The notes: generated by a model not told the origin, from the sequence alone. A stretch of DNA of 64,000 bases from Liquorilactobacillus uvarum DSM 19971 (GCF_001434935.1 NZ_AZEG01000004.1:1-64000), one strand, 5' to 3'. Numbered from the stretch's first letter, positions 19,113-28,966 are shown. Numbers and translations: made by a program.

Positions 19113-19949
19113 ATGGACTATCCGTATCAACAGCTTTTTGAAAAAAATCTAACCAAAAAAATGCTATCGGCTGCCACTATTGAAAGTTATCGTCATGATC
19201 TAGCTGATTTTTTTAACTATCTTCGTCATTTTAATACTAGTTACCAAGAAAATCCTAATGTCAAGTGCTTACAAGAAAGCGATGTCCGAGATTATTGTTC
19301 GATGCTGCTTGTAAAACGTTTAAACAAATATACAACTTACAATAAAGTTCTATCGCATCTTAAATGTTATTTTAAATACCTCTTTCATGCTAACTTAATT
19401 CAAACACTCCCAACGCTTGCCTTGAGTGGAAAAAAAATTGCGGAAATAAACGGAAATTTTCCAAATTGGACAGACGAACTTGAATCCTTGCTTGAAAATA
19501 AAGAACTGAGTTTTTATACTCGTTTGACACTGCTTTTTTGCGCACATTTTTATCCTGTTAGTGAATTTCTGCAATCTAATTTTTATATAGCTTTTAGAAA
19601 AGAAAACTTAGACAAGTTTGAATTAGCCTTTATGAAACAATTCTATTTTTTTATTGAACCCCTGCAACAAAAGCAAAATACATCTGATTTTTTTATTAAA
19701 CAGCGTTTTGACCCGATAACACCGCAATTAACTCTGCCAGCCCTTCATAAATATTTAAAATATGATGAAAAGAAATGCGCTTTTTCTCTAATTCCACAAA
19801 AATTGTACCAGAGTGCAATTTTTCACTATCTTGCAAACCACCAACATTCTAGTGATAATGAGATTCTGCAAAAACTACGTTTGTCACCTGTATCACTTAA
19901 TTATTATCGTCAAATTTATTGGAAAAAAACATCTCTTTATGATCTTTGA
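19113..19949 (+). CDS. degenerate XerD-like tyrosine recombinase, catalytic residues lost
   Basis: A 278-residue protein with the layout of a tyrosine recombinase: SAM-like N-terminal domain (ATIESYRHDLADFFNYL, about 21-37) and a catalytic-like domain from about 120. Compared with the true XerD at 32360-33283, the first arginine block ATGLRVSE is CAHFYPVSE (143-151), HTLRH is QKLYQ (229-233) and LGH is LRL (255-257), so both arginines and both histidines are gone. Tyrosines remain at 264-265 near the nucleophile position. The frame is intact, with GGAGG eight bases before the ATG at 19113, so it is a maintained protein rather than a decaying gene. It resembles the XerDL idea in streptococci, but function is unknown; DNA binding without cleavage is the simplest inference. 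Confidence 0.75.
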   Translation: MDYPYQQLFEKNLTKKMLSAATIESYRHDLADFFNYLRHFNTSYQENPNVKCLQESDVRDYCSMLLVKRLNKYTTYNKVLSHLKCYFKYLFHANLIQTLPTLALSGKKIAEINGNFPNWTDELESLLENKELSFYTRLTLLFCAHFYPVSEFLQSNFYIAFRKENLDKFELAFMKQFYFFIEPLQQKQNTSDFFIKQRFDPITPQLTLPALHKYLKYDEKKCAFSLIPQKLYQSAIFHYLANHQHSSDNEILQKLRLSPVSLNYYRQIYWKKTSLYDL

Positions 19950-19966
19950 TTTCCAATAAAAAAGTC

Positions 19967-20004
19967 TTCGGTATTAAAATGCTAATTAGCACCCTATTAC
20001 CGAA
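19967..20004. terminator. terminator between the XerD-like gene and the TPR gene
   Basis: TTCGGTA and TACCGAA enclose the perfect palindrome TGCTAATTAGCA. The minus side runs into TTTTTT (plus 19958-19963) and the plus side into an AT-rich stretch, so both convergent genes could end here. The stem is modest. Confidence 0.5.
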
Positions 20005-20044
20005 AACTACTAAAAATTTTTTAAAGAATATTTTTTGATTAATT

Positions 20045-21307
20045 TTATAAATCCTGCAATTCGTCTTGTAAATCTAGCATTTCTAAATCTTCTGGAACAA
20101 GTTCAAGATATTCACCTATAAATTTTTTAGCATCTTCCAATCTACCAACTTTGCGATAGAAGAAACTCGCTTCGCGTAAAAAATCTGGTTGATTATCGAA
20201 TGCACGCGCAGCAACTTGATAGTTTTCAAGCGCATGCTTGTCATCTTCAATTTCCGCATATGATTTACCTAAATTCCAATACAATTGCGGATCAGTTTCA
20301 TCTTTTTGCAAATAGTCAGTTAGCAATTCAATGTTTTCGTGATACTTTTTCAGCTCAACTAACAGATTACTAAGTTGAATGACTACAGTCATATTATCAG
20401 GTTCTAAAGCCAATGCAGAACGAAGATGTTTTTCTGCTAATTTAGGCTGCTGTAGCTTCAGTGCCACTGAACTAGCCAACTGATATAGTTTAATATTGTA
20501 TTGATCGACACGTAGCCCTTCCTGAAGAACCTCTAATGCCTTCTGAAGCAGTCCTTGTTGCTCGTATGCTTCAGCAAGATATGGATAAACAGTTGTGTAA
20601 TCCGTGCTGCTTTTCTTTAACTTTGTAAAGTTTTTTATTGCCTCATCATACTGTTTAAGCTGTAATTCAGTAAAAGCCAACTGAAAACGCGTATCAAAAT
20701 CAATATCATCTTCATGGACCTGGTCCAAGTAACCGAGTGCTTGCTCAAATTTACCGATAACCGCATATGAAAAACCAAGCCTTTGCGTAAGATTTACCTG
20801 CGAAAGTTCAGTATGACCGGACTTAATCAATTTTAGATAGAGTGGAAGCGCATGGTGGTATTTTTTTATGTCAAAGTAAAATTCAGCAAGAGCAAAAATA
20901 AGAATTGGTTCTTCGGGTGCAATTGCTAACGCACTCAATAATTTTTGTTCGCTAACCTCAAATAACCCCTGTGTCTGATACAAGTCTGCCGCAACTAGGA
21001 GTGAATTTAGATATGCACCTGAGGTTGGTTTCACTGCAGCTAAATAATCAAGCGCTTCATCATTGTTTCCTTCGCTTATCGCAATATCTGCTAACGCTGT
21101 CCGCAACTGATCTTCTTCTGGATATTCATCTAAAAGAAATTGATACGCCTTTTGAGCCAATTCTGAAAAACCCATGGAATAGAGTTCTTCCGCCAAACTA
21201 TACACTAGATCTGCATTATCATTTTGCAAAGCTTTTTCAAATTCTGTTTCGACATCATCAAATTTTCCCATTTCAATCATCGAAATTACTTTAGCCGAAT
21301 AGCTCAT
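20045..21307 (-). CDS. tetratricopeptide repeat protein (YpiA-like)
   Basis: A 420-residue soluble protein made almost wholly of TPR helices, with repeats visible at regular spacing, for example YPYLAEAYEQQGLLQKALEVL and LYWNLGKSYAEIEDDKHALENY (pattern of W/Y-L-G-Y-A-P). It has no enzyme motif. Length and place near hup and der match YpiA-type scaffold proteins of Firmicutes. AAGGATG precedes the ATG. Partner proteins unknown. Confidence 0.88.
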   Translation of the reverse strand: MSYSAKVISMIEMGKFDDVETEFEKALQNDNADLVYSLAEELYSMGFSELAQKAYQFLLDEYPEEDQLRTALADIAISEGNNDEALDYLAAVKPTSGAYLNSLLVAADLYQTQGLFEVSEQKLLSALAIAPEEPILIFALAEFYFDIKKYHHALPLYLKLIKSGHTELSQVNLTQRLGFSYAVIGKFEQALGYLDQVHEDDIDFDTRFQLAFTELQLKQYDEAIKNFTKLKKSSTDYTTVYPYLAEAYEQQGLLQKALEVLQEGLRVDQYNIKLYQLASSVALKLQQPKLAEKHLRSALALEPDNMTVVIQLSNLLVELKKYHENIELLTDYLQKDETDPQLYWNLGKSYAEIEDDKHALENYQVAARAFDNQPDFLREASFFYRKVGRLEDAKKFIGEYLELVPEDLEMLDLQDELQDL

Positions 21308-21394
21308 AAAATCATCCTTTTTTGTTAATCATCGATATAAAATACATATTTTATTAATAAAACACATGGCATAAACTTTGCACCTACAACAAAA

Positions 21395-21418
21395 AAGTCA
21401 GGACCCAAGTCCCGACTT
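21395..21418 (-). terminator. terminator after hup
   Basis: AAGTCAGGAC and GTCCCGACTT pair with one mismatch, and the minus strand continues into six T (plus 21391-21396), about 30 bases past the hup stop. Confidence 0.85.
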
Positions 21419-21444
21419 CATTTAGACGAATAGTAATTCACTAT

Positions 21445-21720
21445 CTATTTAACAGAATCCTTTAAAGCCTTACCTGGTTTGAAAGCAGGTACTTTACTTG
21501 CAGGAATTTGAATTTCTTTACCTGTTTGCGGATTACGTCCCTTACGAGCTGCTCGTTGGCGTACTTCAAAGTTGCCAAACCCGATTAATTGAACCTTTTC
21601 GCCTTCTGCCAATGTATCTTGAATAGTTTCAAAAACAGCATCAACAGCTGAAGTTGCATCTTTTTTAGTCAAACCAGTTTTTGTTGCAACTGTTTCGATC
21701 AATTGTGCTTTGTTTGCCAT
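21445..21720 (-). CDS. hup: HU family DNA-binding protein
   Basis: A 91-residue HU nucleoid protein: two helices, then the beta arm with [20 protein letters not shown] and the C-terminal [11 protein letters not shown]. It bends and compacts DNA without sequence preference. The ATG at 21720 has GAGGAGGTG upstream; an in-frame GTG at 21729 overlaps that site and is rejected. Monocistronic, with its own promoter, structured leader and terminator. Confidence 0.96.
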   Translation of the reverse strand: MANKAQLIETVATKTGLTKKDATSAVDAVFETIQDTLAEGEKVQLIGFGNFEVRQRAARKGRNPQTGKEIQIPASKVPAFKPGKALKDSVK

Positions 21721-21750
21721 GTGTTTCACCTCCTCATACGAAGATATATA

Positions 21751-21796
21751 CGCAGATATTTAATCTGCGAGCTTCCATTTTGAATGCATCAAAATG
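21751..21796 (-). promoter_or_regulatory. two hairpins in the hup 5' leader
   Basis: Between the predicted hup promoter and its ribosome site are two perfect stems: CATTTTGA/TCAAAATG (21776-21783 with 21789-21796) and CGCAGAT/ATCTGCG (21751-21757 with 21763-21769). They have no T tract and are not terminators. Structured leaders on HU messages may set stability or translation. Confidence 0.55.
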
Positions 21797-21833
21797 ATGA
21801 AACAATGACTAACAAATCATTATCTCTCCTACT

Positions 21834-21862
21834 AAGATAGCATATAAAGCCCAATATAACAA
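21834..21862 (-). promoter_or_regulatory. candidate hup promoter
   Basis: On the minus strand TTGTTA (21862-21857) and TATCTT (21839-21834) are 17 bases apart, with TG before the -10 box at the extended position (TGCTATCTT). The leader would be about 105 bases long. Confidence 0.55.
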
Positions 21863-21964
21863 GGTTTTTCGCTTTTTTTAGACCAGAAAACCTCAAAAAT
21901 TACTGTCCTCTAATTGGATTTTAAACTCCAAAAAAGATTGCTCGTTCACACCTTAAATTGGATA

Positions 21965-23275
21965 CTATTTACGTCTTCTTTCGATAATGTGTATAGGAGT
22001 TCCAACAAAATCAAAAGCTTCTCTTATTTGATTTTCGATAAATCTCTCATAAGAAAAATGCATTAATTCAGTATCATTTACGAAAATAATAAATGTCGGC
22101 GGTTTAACAGCAACTTGGGTTGTATAATAGATTCTTAATCGTTTTCCATTATCAGTTGGTGTGGGATTGCGCGCAATTGCATCCATAATAACATCATTCA
22201 AAACAGATGAACTAATCCTGCGTTTATGATTCTCATTGATTCTCTTAATTAATTCAGGCAGCTTATCTAATCGCTGCTTTGTTACAGCAGAAACAAAAAT
22301 AATTGGTGCATAGCTTAAATACTGAAACTCACGCCGAATTAACTCTTCAAACTCTTGCATGGTTCGATTGTCTTTTTTGACTGTGTCCCACTTGTTAACA
22401 AGAATGATTATCCCGCGTCCTGCTTCATGTGCGTAACCAGCAACTTTTTTATCCTGTTCCCGGATACCTTCTTCAGCATTCAAAACTACAAGCACAACAT
22501 CCGAACGATCGATTGCTCTCATAGCACGCAGAACAGCATACTTTTCAGTATTTTCATATACTTTTCCCTTTTTGCGAATACCAGCAGTATCAATTACACT
22601 AAATTTTTCACCGGTATCCGTAAGAAAGGGTGTATCAATTGCATCACGTGTAGTTCCCTCGATATTAGAAACAATCACACGATTTTCACCTAAAATAGCA
22701 TTCACTAATGATGATTTACCTACATTCGGTCGACCAATTAGACTGAATTTAATTGAATCGTCTTCTTCTTGTTCACCCATCTCAGGAAAAGAGCGGCAAA
22801 CTTGATCTAAAAGATCACCAATTCCAATTCCGTGAGTACTCGAAATTGCGATTGGTTCTCCAAAACCTAAAGAATAAAAATCATATATATCTCCCTTTAG
22901 TTCTGGATTATCAACTTTATTCACAGCAACTATCACTGGCTTATCGGAACGATACAAAATATGCGCTACTTTTTCATCCGCATCGGTAACACCTTCTTTA
23001 ACACTAACTACAAAAACAATCACATCAGCTTCATTAATAGCAATTTCCGCTTGTTCTGCAATTTGATTTAAAAAGGGCTCTTCGCCAATATCGATACCAC
23101 CAGTATCAATCAAATTAAATTTTTGGCCTAACCATTCACTATGCGTATAAATACGATCACGCGTTACTCCAGAAACATCCTCAACAATAGAGATCCGTTC
23201 ACCAGCAATTCTATTAAAGACTGTTGATTTCCCAACATTAGGACGCCCTACAATTGCAACTACAGGATTGGACAA
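21965..23275 (-). CDS. der: ribosome biogenesis GTPase Der (EngA)
   Basis: A 436-residue GTPase with two tandem G domains, the hallmark of Der, needed for 50S subunit assembly. Both G1 loops are visible, GRPNVGKST at about residue 9 and GRPNVGKSS at about 182, with G4 motifs NKVD and NKWD, and a KH-like C-terminal domain. The start is TTG at 23275, with GAGGTG six bases upstream. It is separated from rpsA by a terminator, so it probably has its own promoter. Confidence 0.96.
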   Translation of the reverse strand: MSNPVVAIVGRPNVGKSTVFNRIAGERISIVEDVSGVTRDRIYTHSEWLGQKFNLIDTGGIDIGEEPFLNQIAEQAEIAINEADVIVFVVSVKEGVTDADEKVAHILYRSDKPVIVAVNKVDNPELKGDIYDFYSLGFGEPIAISSTHGIGIGDLLDQVCRSFPEMGEQEEDDSIKFSLIGRPNVGKSSLVNAILGENRVIVSNIEGTTRDAIDTPFLTDTGEKFSVIDTAGIRKKGKVYENTEKYAVLRAMRAIDRSDVVLVVLNAEEGIREQDKKVAGYAHEAGRGIIILVNKWDTVKKDNRTMQEFEELIRREFQYLSYAPIIFVSAVTKQRLDKLPELIKRINENHKRRISSSVLNDVIMDAIARNPTPTDNGKRLRIYYTTQVAVKPPTFIIFVNDTELMHFSYERFIENQIREAFDFVGTPIHIIERRRK

Positions 23276-23332
23276 TTAAAACACCTCGCTTTCAAAAATT
23301 GAATAATTTTAGAGAAATATTTCAGCAAAAAA

Positions 23333-23362
23333 CTGACCCAAAAGTTAATTCTTTTGAGCCAG
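23333..23362 (-). terminator. terminator after rpsA
   Basis: The 12-base arms 23333-23344 and 23351-23362 pair fully on the minus strand (two G-U pairs) around a six-base loop, followed by TTTTTT (plus 23327-23332). Confidence 0.88.
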
Positions 23363-23384
23363 CCAGAATAGTTTCAATCAAAAA

Positions 23385-24599
23385 TTATTTATCTTCTTCG
23401 TCATCTTTGAGATCACCCACAAGATCGCCGAGTGTAAAACCCGTATTCTCTTCAGGAGCCTCTGCTTTGGTATCATTTTCAACTTGTTTCTTCTTAGGTT
23501 CGCTTGAAGCAGCACTTGGCTTTTCCTCTAGTGCCTTAATTGACAAAGCTAAACGATGTTCTTCAGGATGAACATTAAGTACCTTAACTTTAACTGTTTC
23601 ACCTGAAGTCAACACTTCATTCGGCGTTGCAATATGCTTATGTGAAATTTGCGAAATATGAACTAAACCTTCAACACCAGGGAAGACTTCAACGAAAGCA
23701 CCAAAACTTGTCAAACGTTTGACAGTACCTTCCAAAATATCACCTTCGGCAACCTTTTCATCAAGATCATCCCATGGTTGAGGTAAAGTTTGTTTGATTG
23801 AAAGTGAAATTCTTTCTTTTTCAGGATCAACAGCCAAAACTTTAACTTTAACTGTTTCGCCAACTTTCAACACATCTGATGGTTTCTCAACACGTTCGTA
23901 CGCAATTTCTGAAACATGGACCAATCCATCAACCCCGCCCAAATCAATGAAAGCACCGAAGCTTGTCAAACGAGCAATCTTACCCTCAATAACATCTCCG
24001 ACAACTAACTTAGCCATGGTCTCTGCTTTTTTAGCTTCACGTTCTTCTTTAACAATTTCTTTATGTGATAAAATTAAACGATTTTCACTTGGTTCAATTT
24101 CAATAATTTTCAATTCTAAAGTTTGCCCTTTATATTGGCTTAAATCCTCAACAAAACGGTCATCAACCATTGAAGCAGGGATAAAGCCTCTAACACCAGC
24201 ATCTACAACCAAACCACCCTTAACAACTTGTGTTACAGGAGCTTTAATTGTTTCACCAGCTTCAAACTCTTTTTCAATCTCATCCCAAACTTTTCTTGCT
24301 TCTAAACGACGTTGTGACAGAAGATAACTGCCGCCTTCTTTGTCAGAACCAATTTTTGAGATAACAACAAGATCAAAAACGTCACCAACTTTAACCGTAT
24401 CTTCAATTTCTGCATCAGGCTTAGTAACAAGTTCTTTAAAAGGCACAACACCTTCAACACCAGTACCTTCAATTCCAACAATAACTTGCTTGGAATCATC
24501 AATTGCCAAAACTTCTCCTTTGACAACATTGCCAATTTTAACCTCACTGACGCTATCTAGCGCTTCTAATAAATCCTTATTTGCATCTGCTTCACTCAT
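23385..24599 (-). CDS. rpsA: ribosomal protein S1 homologue (four S1 domains)
   Basis: A 404-residue RNA-binding protein with four S1 repeats at about 18-90, 105-170, 190-260 and 275-345; the third and fourth share the block [13 protein letters not shown] / [14 protein letters not shown]. The C terminus is lysine- and glutamate-rich and acidic. This is the short Firmicute form (YpfD type), shorter than the six-domain E. coli S1. Its upstream neighbour is cmk, the same order as in Bacillus and many bacteria. GGAGGAC precedes the ATG. Confidence 0.94.
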   Translation of the reverse strand: MSEADANKDLLEALDSVSEVKIGNVVKGEVLAIDDSKQVIVGIEGTGVEGVVPFKELVTKPDAEIEDTVKVGDVFDLVVISKIGSDKEGGSYLLSQRRLEARKVWDEIEKEFEAGETIKAPVTQVVKGGLVVDAGVRGFIPASMVDDRFVEDLSQYKGQTLELKIIEIEPSENRLILSHKEIVKEEREAKKAETMAKLVVGDVIEGKIARLTSFGAFIDLGGVDGLVHVSEIAYERVEKPSDVLKVGETVKVKVLAVDPEKERISLSIKQTLPQPWDDLDEKVAEGDILEGTVKRLTSFGAFVEVFPGVEGLVHISQISHKHIATPNEVLTSGETVKVKVLNVHPEEHRLALSIKALEEKPSAASSEPKKKQVENDTKAEAPEENTGFTLGDLVGDLKDDEEDK

Positions 24600-24680
24600 G
24601 GACTATGTCCTCCTTAACGACTATAACTCTAACTACTATTCTAGCCGAAATTAACAATAAATTCCAGTCAAAATGCACTT

Positions 24681-25361
24681 TTAGCTATTTTTTGCCTTTT
24701 TTTGTATTATTTCCATAATTTTTGCAACAACTTGATCGATTGATAACATCGTTGTATCAACTTTAACCGCATCGGACGCTTGAATAAGTGGTGAGACAGC
24801 TCTCGTTGAATCTTTATGGTCACGCTCTGCTATCTCTTGCTCCAACTGTTCCAAATTCATTTCTAACCCTTTAGCTTGATTTTCTTTAAAACGACGCAAA
24901 GCCCTCTCCTTAACGCTGGCTACCAAGAAAATCTTAACCTGAGCATCCGGCAAAACCGTTGTTCCAATATCGCGCCCATCCATCACGATTCCGCCCCTAA
25001 AAGCAATTTCTTGCTGACGTTTGGTCAGCGCCTCTCTAACACTGAGCTGCGCTGCTACAGTCGAAACATTATTTGCTATCTTAGGCAACCTAATATCAGC
25101 AGTAACTTCATCTTGATCGACATATACTCTTTGACCATCAGCAGATGGTTTAAAGCTGATTTTGATTTCAGCGACCATTTTCTCCAGTGCTGAATTGTCA
25201 TCAAGCCTAATATTTTTTCGAATAGCCGCCCATGTAACAGCGCGATACATCGCCCCGGTGTCACAATAAACATAACCTAGCTGATGTGCAACAAGTTTAG
25301 CAACCGTACTTTTCCCCGCTGAAGCAGGACCATCAATGGCAATTTGCAATAGATCACTCAT
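24681..25361 (-). CDS. cmk: cytidylate kinase
   Basis: A 226-residue CMP/dCMP kinase that makes CDP from CMP and ATP. The P-loop is IDGPASAGKST at residues 9-19, CMP contacts are in YCDTGAMYRAVTW, and VMDGRDIGTTVLP carries the conserved arginine and aspartate. It lies 81 bases upstream of rpsA. Usual length. Confidence 0.96.
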   Translation of the reverse strand: MSDLLQIAIDGPASAGKSTVAKLVAHQLGYVYCDTGAMYRAVTWAAIRKNIRLDDNSALEKMVAEIKISFKPSADGQRVYVDQDEVTADIRLPKIANNVSTVAAQLSVREALTKRQQEIAFRGGIVMDGRDIGTTVLPDAQVKIFLVASVKERALRRFKENQAKGLEMNLEQLEQEIAERDHKDSTRAVSPLIQASDAVKVDTTMLSIDQVVAKIMEIIQKKAKNS

Positions 25362-25397
25362 AACAAAACTCCCCTAACAACATATGAATAAGATTTT

Positions 25398-26036
25398 TTA
25401 CTTAACACGTACTGATTGACCAGGAGACAACGTTGATCCACTGCTTAAGCTTGGATTTAATTGTAATAATTCTTCAACGGTCAACCCATTATTAACTGCA
25501 ACCCGATACATTCCTTGACCAGCACCAACTGTTACATAACTTGCTGAACTGGAGCTGCTGGAGCTTTCTGAAGATGAAGCTTCATCTTCAGAACTGCTAG
25601 ATGATTCAACCTGCGAACTTGAAATGGAGCTGGCCTCAATTTGCGACTCTGACTCACTAACTTCTGTACTGGAACTGCTAGCAGTACTCGATGCTCCCGT
25701 ACTCGCTTTAGAAGAAGTTGAACTTCCTTTTTTCTTATCCGAAACCGAACTTGAACTGCTTTTTTTGGTTTTCTTTTTAGAAGTTGAAGCAACCACATTA
25801 ACATTATCTCCTTCAGAAGATGGTTGCATCGAACTTCTCTGTGATAAAAAATACGCTGCTACAGTCCCAATTATGATTGCAATAAAAATTATCAATAAAG
25901 ATGTTGTCAAAACTGTATTAGTGCGTGTTTTCTTACGGTTTGCAATCCGTGAGTAATTTCCGCTATCATCGCGCTCATCTTCGAATGTTTTGGCCCAAGG
26001 CTGTTCACCTTTTTGCTCTTCACTTTTACGACTCAT
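25398..26036 (-). CDS. membrane-anchored LysM domain protein with Ser-rich linker
   Basis: A 212-residue protein with a charged cytoplasmic start, one membrane segment at about 42-65 (LLIIFIAIIIGTVAAYFL), a very Ser/Thr-rich extracellular stretch from about 75 to 165, and a C-terminal LysM domain (GMYRVAVNNGLTVEELLQLN) for binding peptidoglycan. It resembles Bacillus YpbE, which also sits next to recQ and ypbB genes. It has no catalytic domain, so it is an anchor or scaffold at the wall; exact role unknown. Confidence 0.85.
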   Translation of the reverse strand: MSRKSEEQKGEQPWAKTFEDERDDSGNYSRIANRKKTRTNTVLTTSLLIIFIAIIIGTVAAYFLSQRSSMQPSSEGDNVNVVASTSKKKTKKSSSSSVSDKKKGSSTSSKASTGASSTASSSSTEVSESESQIEASSISSSQVESSSSSEDEASSSESSSSSSSASYVTVGAGQGMYRVAVNNGLTVEELLQLNPSLSSGSTLSPGQSVRVK

Positions 26037-26132
26037 GCCTATCCCTCCCCGAACTATTATAGTTTATTTTACCATAAGAACAATCATCCAGGTACTTGAG
26101 TTGCCGATAACTATTAATTCGTTTTATATTAC

Positions 26133-27581
26133 CTATAAATTAAAAAGTTTTCTAATAACCCTTTGATAACTGTTGTCATCAAAATTTTTAATATTCTCTT
26201 TTTCTGTTTTTATCATCTTCAGTTCTTTAAGGGGGAGTTCTTCTCCCGATAATTGGCAGCAAGATCTGTCATGAATCTGATTGTCCTTTTCTCCGAAATA
26301 CTTTTTTATGTAAGCACGGCGACAATGATGAGTGTTAGTATATGCTAGAATCTCATTCAAGTTTTTGATCTTGTCGCTTCTGCGCCTTGAAAATATCTCT
26401 TTGACCCGTTCACTAGACAAGCCTTGTTTGCGATAGTAATCTAACAATTCTCCTTGTTCTCCGGCATGACCAGTCAGCTTTTGGGCATTATCCATGTAAT
26501 ATTGAATCATCTCATCTTCGGGCAACGTCATATCTATCAAACGCCTTTGTAAACCAACATCACTTTCCTGATACAAGAGAATAGCTATGCTTTGCTGACC
26601 ATCCCGACCAGCACGACCGATCTCCTGAAGATAACTTTCGAGGTCTGCCGGAAGATGATAATGAATTACATAACGAATGTTTTTCTTGTTGACCCCCATT
26701 CCAAAAGCACTAGTAGCACAGATCACATCTAACTTTCCAAGCATAAACTGTTGTTGAACAGTATAACGGTCGATTGCACTGCGACCTGCATGGTATGAAC
26801 TTACATTCAGCTTTGTTTTTTGTCTAATCATTTGGGCTATTTCATCAGCTTTCTTCTTGCTTGAAAAATATATTAGCCCAGGTGCCTTTAAACGTTCAAC
26901 TAACTTAATCACCTTTTTATTTTTTTCTTTCTGATTTGCAACTTTTTCAACAGCTAAAAAAATATTTGGCCGATCAACTGAATGCCTGATAACTTTAACC
27001 TTTTGTGTCCCAAACAGATTCCCAATAATATCTTCTTCAACCCTCTTAGTGGCCGTGGCAGTCAAAGCTAAAGTAGTTGGAAAGTTCAACTCTCTTCGTA
27101 ATTCACCTAGTCCAAGATAATCAGGTCGAAAATCAGGTCCCCACTTTGAAATACAGTGTGCTTCATCCACAACAAACAAAGCCAAGTCAAGCTGGAATAA
27201 GTTTTCGACCACTTCTTTTTTATTGAGCATTTCAGGTGCAAGATAAATAAAGTCAAATTGTGAAAGGTGAGAAACAGCATACTCTTTACGCTTAAATGAA
27301 AGAACTGATGTTAGAGCAATCACTTTTTTTTCACCCGCAAACCGCAATTGTTCTACTTGATCTTGCATTAAAGATATCAATGGTGAAACGATAACTACGG
27401 GCTTTTTGTAAATTTTCCCCACTAATTGATAGCATAATGACTTTCCAGTTCCTGTCGGTAGAATTGCCAACGTTGATTCACGACTCAGTAAATTACGAAT
27501 AACTTCTTTTTGACCACTTCTAAACTTTGAAAATCCAAAATACTGTTTTAAAGCAGTTTCCAGCTTCTTATCAGAAATCAT
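26133..27581 (-). CDS. recQ: RecQ-type ATP-dependent DNA helicase
   Basis: A 482-residue 3'-5' helicase. Walker A is LPTGTGKSLCYQ (about 41-52), the DEAH box is VVDEAHCISKWGPDF, motif VI is QEIGRAGRDGQ, and a zinc-binding set lies near the end (HHCRRAYI and DRSCCQ). It stops after the zinc region without the winged-helix and HRDC parts of E. coli RecQ, as in the short Bacillus RecS type. GAGGAGG precedes the ATG. Its upstream neighbour is ypbB, as in Bacillus. Confidence 0.93.
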   Translation of the reverse strand: MISDKKLETALKQYFGFSKFRSGQKEVIRNLLSRESTLAILPTGTGKSLCYQLVGKIYKKPVVIVSPLISLMQDQVEQLRFAGEKKVIALTSVLSFKRKEYAVSHLSQFDFIYLAPEMLNKKEVVENLFQLDLALFVVDEAHCISKWGPDFRPDYLGLGELRRELNFPTTLALTATATKRVEEDIIGNLFGTQKVKVIRHSVDRPNIFLAVEKVANQKEKNKKVIKLVERLKAPGLIYFSSKKKADEIAQMIRQKTKLNVSSYHAGRSAIDRYTVQQQFMLGKLDVICATSAFGMGVNKKNIRYVIHYHLPADLESYLQEIGRAGRDGQQSIAILLYQESDVGLQRRLIDMTLPEDEMIQYYMDNAQKLTGHAGEQGELLDYYRKQGLSSERVKEIFSRRRSDKIKNLNEILAYTNTHHCRRAYIKKYFGEKDNQIHDRSCCQLSGEELPLKELKMIKTEKENIKNFDDNSYQRVIRKLFNL

Positions 27582-27742
27582 CAGACTTTTCCTCCTCTAG
27601 TTCATTTTTAATGAAGGTGTGACAGAAATTTTTTAGCAGCTATTCATAATCAGTTGGAGAAAATCGGTCTTTGGAATACATCAATATTGAAAACTTAATT
27701 TCACCTTAAAACTTACGTCTTCTAAATCAACTTCTCAACAAA

Positions 27743-28774
27743 TTATTCAACCATTTCCAGCTTGCTTTGCTCAATTTGATATAACCTGAATTTAGTAAAA
27801 GATATTTTTGGCTCAGTTTCTTGCAGCTTTTCATAGTGCCAATTATCGATGTTGCCCTTAAAAAGTTTGCTAAATATGCTATATTCCAGCGGTGATATCA
27901 AACGTTTAAAATTGAAATTGGGTACAAAAATTGCAGCCTCCAGTAAGTGTTCAGCAACAGTACTTTCCTTTAACCCGCGAACACTTTTTATTTTTGCAAC
28001 TGTCATTCCACTAGCATACAAACGATATGTTTCAGTAGCACTTTTGGAAAGTAACCCTGTTTTTTTTAATGGTATTACTAACACTTTAAAGATACTTGTT
28101 CCTTCACACAAAAAATCTGCAAATTTTACAGATAAATCATTCCACAAAACTTCGATGTCGCGTGTTGACCAACCAGTATTCACAGCAATCTGTTCTGCTG
28201 TCTTTGCAACATACTCATGACCGTAAAAAAGTTGCATAAAAATAGTTGCATCATCAGCACTTTCATTCTTTAAAAATAAAAGTAACTGCTCACTTAAAAG
28301 CTGACCTAGCTCACATTCATGATAATCTTGATACCATTTTTTTATAGAATCACGAGCTTGAAAAGACGAGGCTACAACATAATAATGCGTATTACCGTAG
28401 CTTGCTTCAGACACTATTTGAACCAAAAGCCGCAGTATGTCCTGCCATAATTGAACTTTGAACCTACTAAATAAATATGGGCTTTTCATATGATAGTGAA
28501 TTTCCGCAAAATTATCTCTACGTCTTGCCCCTAATTCCGTCAGACAAAGTCCCTGTCCATTGATTTCAGCTAATAATTTATTTTGAACCATCGCCGCAAT
28601 TAAATTATCAAACTTTTCCCTTTCAAGTTGTGGACAAATTGCAAGCCAATCAAGAATTTTATATCTTAGGCCCCAGAAAAGATTCGAAACCGTTCGTTTG
28701 TTTGACAGCACTTGTCGAATAACCGCAGGTCTTCTGGGCTGATTTTTTGAAAAAAAACAGAGTAACTCATCCAT
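27743..28774 (-). CDS. YpbB family helix-turn-helix protein
   Basis: A 343-residue protein of the YpbB type, found next to a short RecQ helicase in Firmicutes. The C-terminal part (YRLYASGMTVAKIKSVRGLK, about 261-280) is a helicase-associated helix-turn-helix of the kind that ends longer RecQ enzymes. It may supply in trans the domain missing from the short RecQ downstream; this is inference. The ATG at 28774 lies 12 bases after AGGGGGA; an in-frame TTG at 28798 has no ribosome site. The 160-base gap to recQ leaves co-transcription open. Confidence 0.78.
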   Translation of the reverse strand: MDELLCFFSKNQPRRPAVIRQVLSNKRTVSNLFWGLRYKILDWLAICPQLEREKFDNLIAAMVQNKLLAEINGQGLCLTELGARRRDNFAEIHYHMKSPYLFSRFKVQLWQDILRLLVQIVSEASYGNTHYYVVASSFQARDSIKKWYQDYHECELGQLLSEQLLLFLKNESADDATIFMQLFYGHEYVAKTAEQIAVNTGWSTRDIEVLWNDLSVKFADFLCEGTSIFKVLVIPLKKTGLLSKSATETYRLYASGMTVAKIKSVRGLKESTVAEHLLEAAIFVPNFNFKRLISPLEYSIFSKLFKGNIDNWHYEKLQETEPKISFTKFRLYQIEQSKLEMVE

Positions 28775-28966
28775 TTCTGCTAATAATCCCCCTATCAACG
28801 TTATAAATGCATTTTAACTTAAAAATATTAAAATCGTCTAAACATTAAGTATATTTCTAAACAAAAAAGAGCTCTTGCACAAACAATTCCAAAGTTTAAT
28901 TCACACTTGGAAAATGCCCCGCAACAGCCCTAATTAATACTTTATCAGCATAATAGTTTTAAATAA

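Noticed and set aside
23794-24327. Plus-strand 177-codon frame antisense to rpsA
   Set aside because: It mirrors the repetitive S1 coding sequence and has no independent support.
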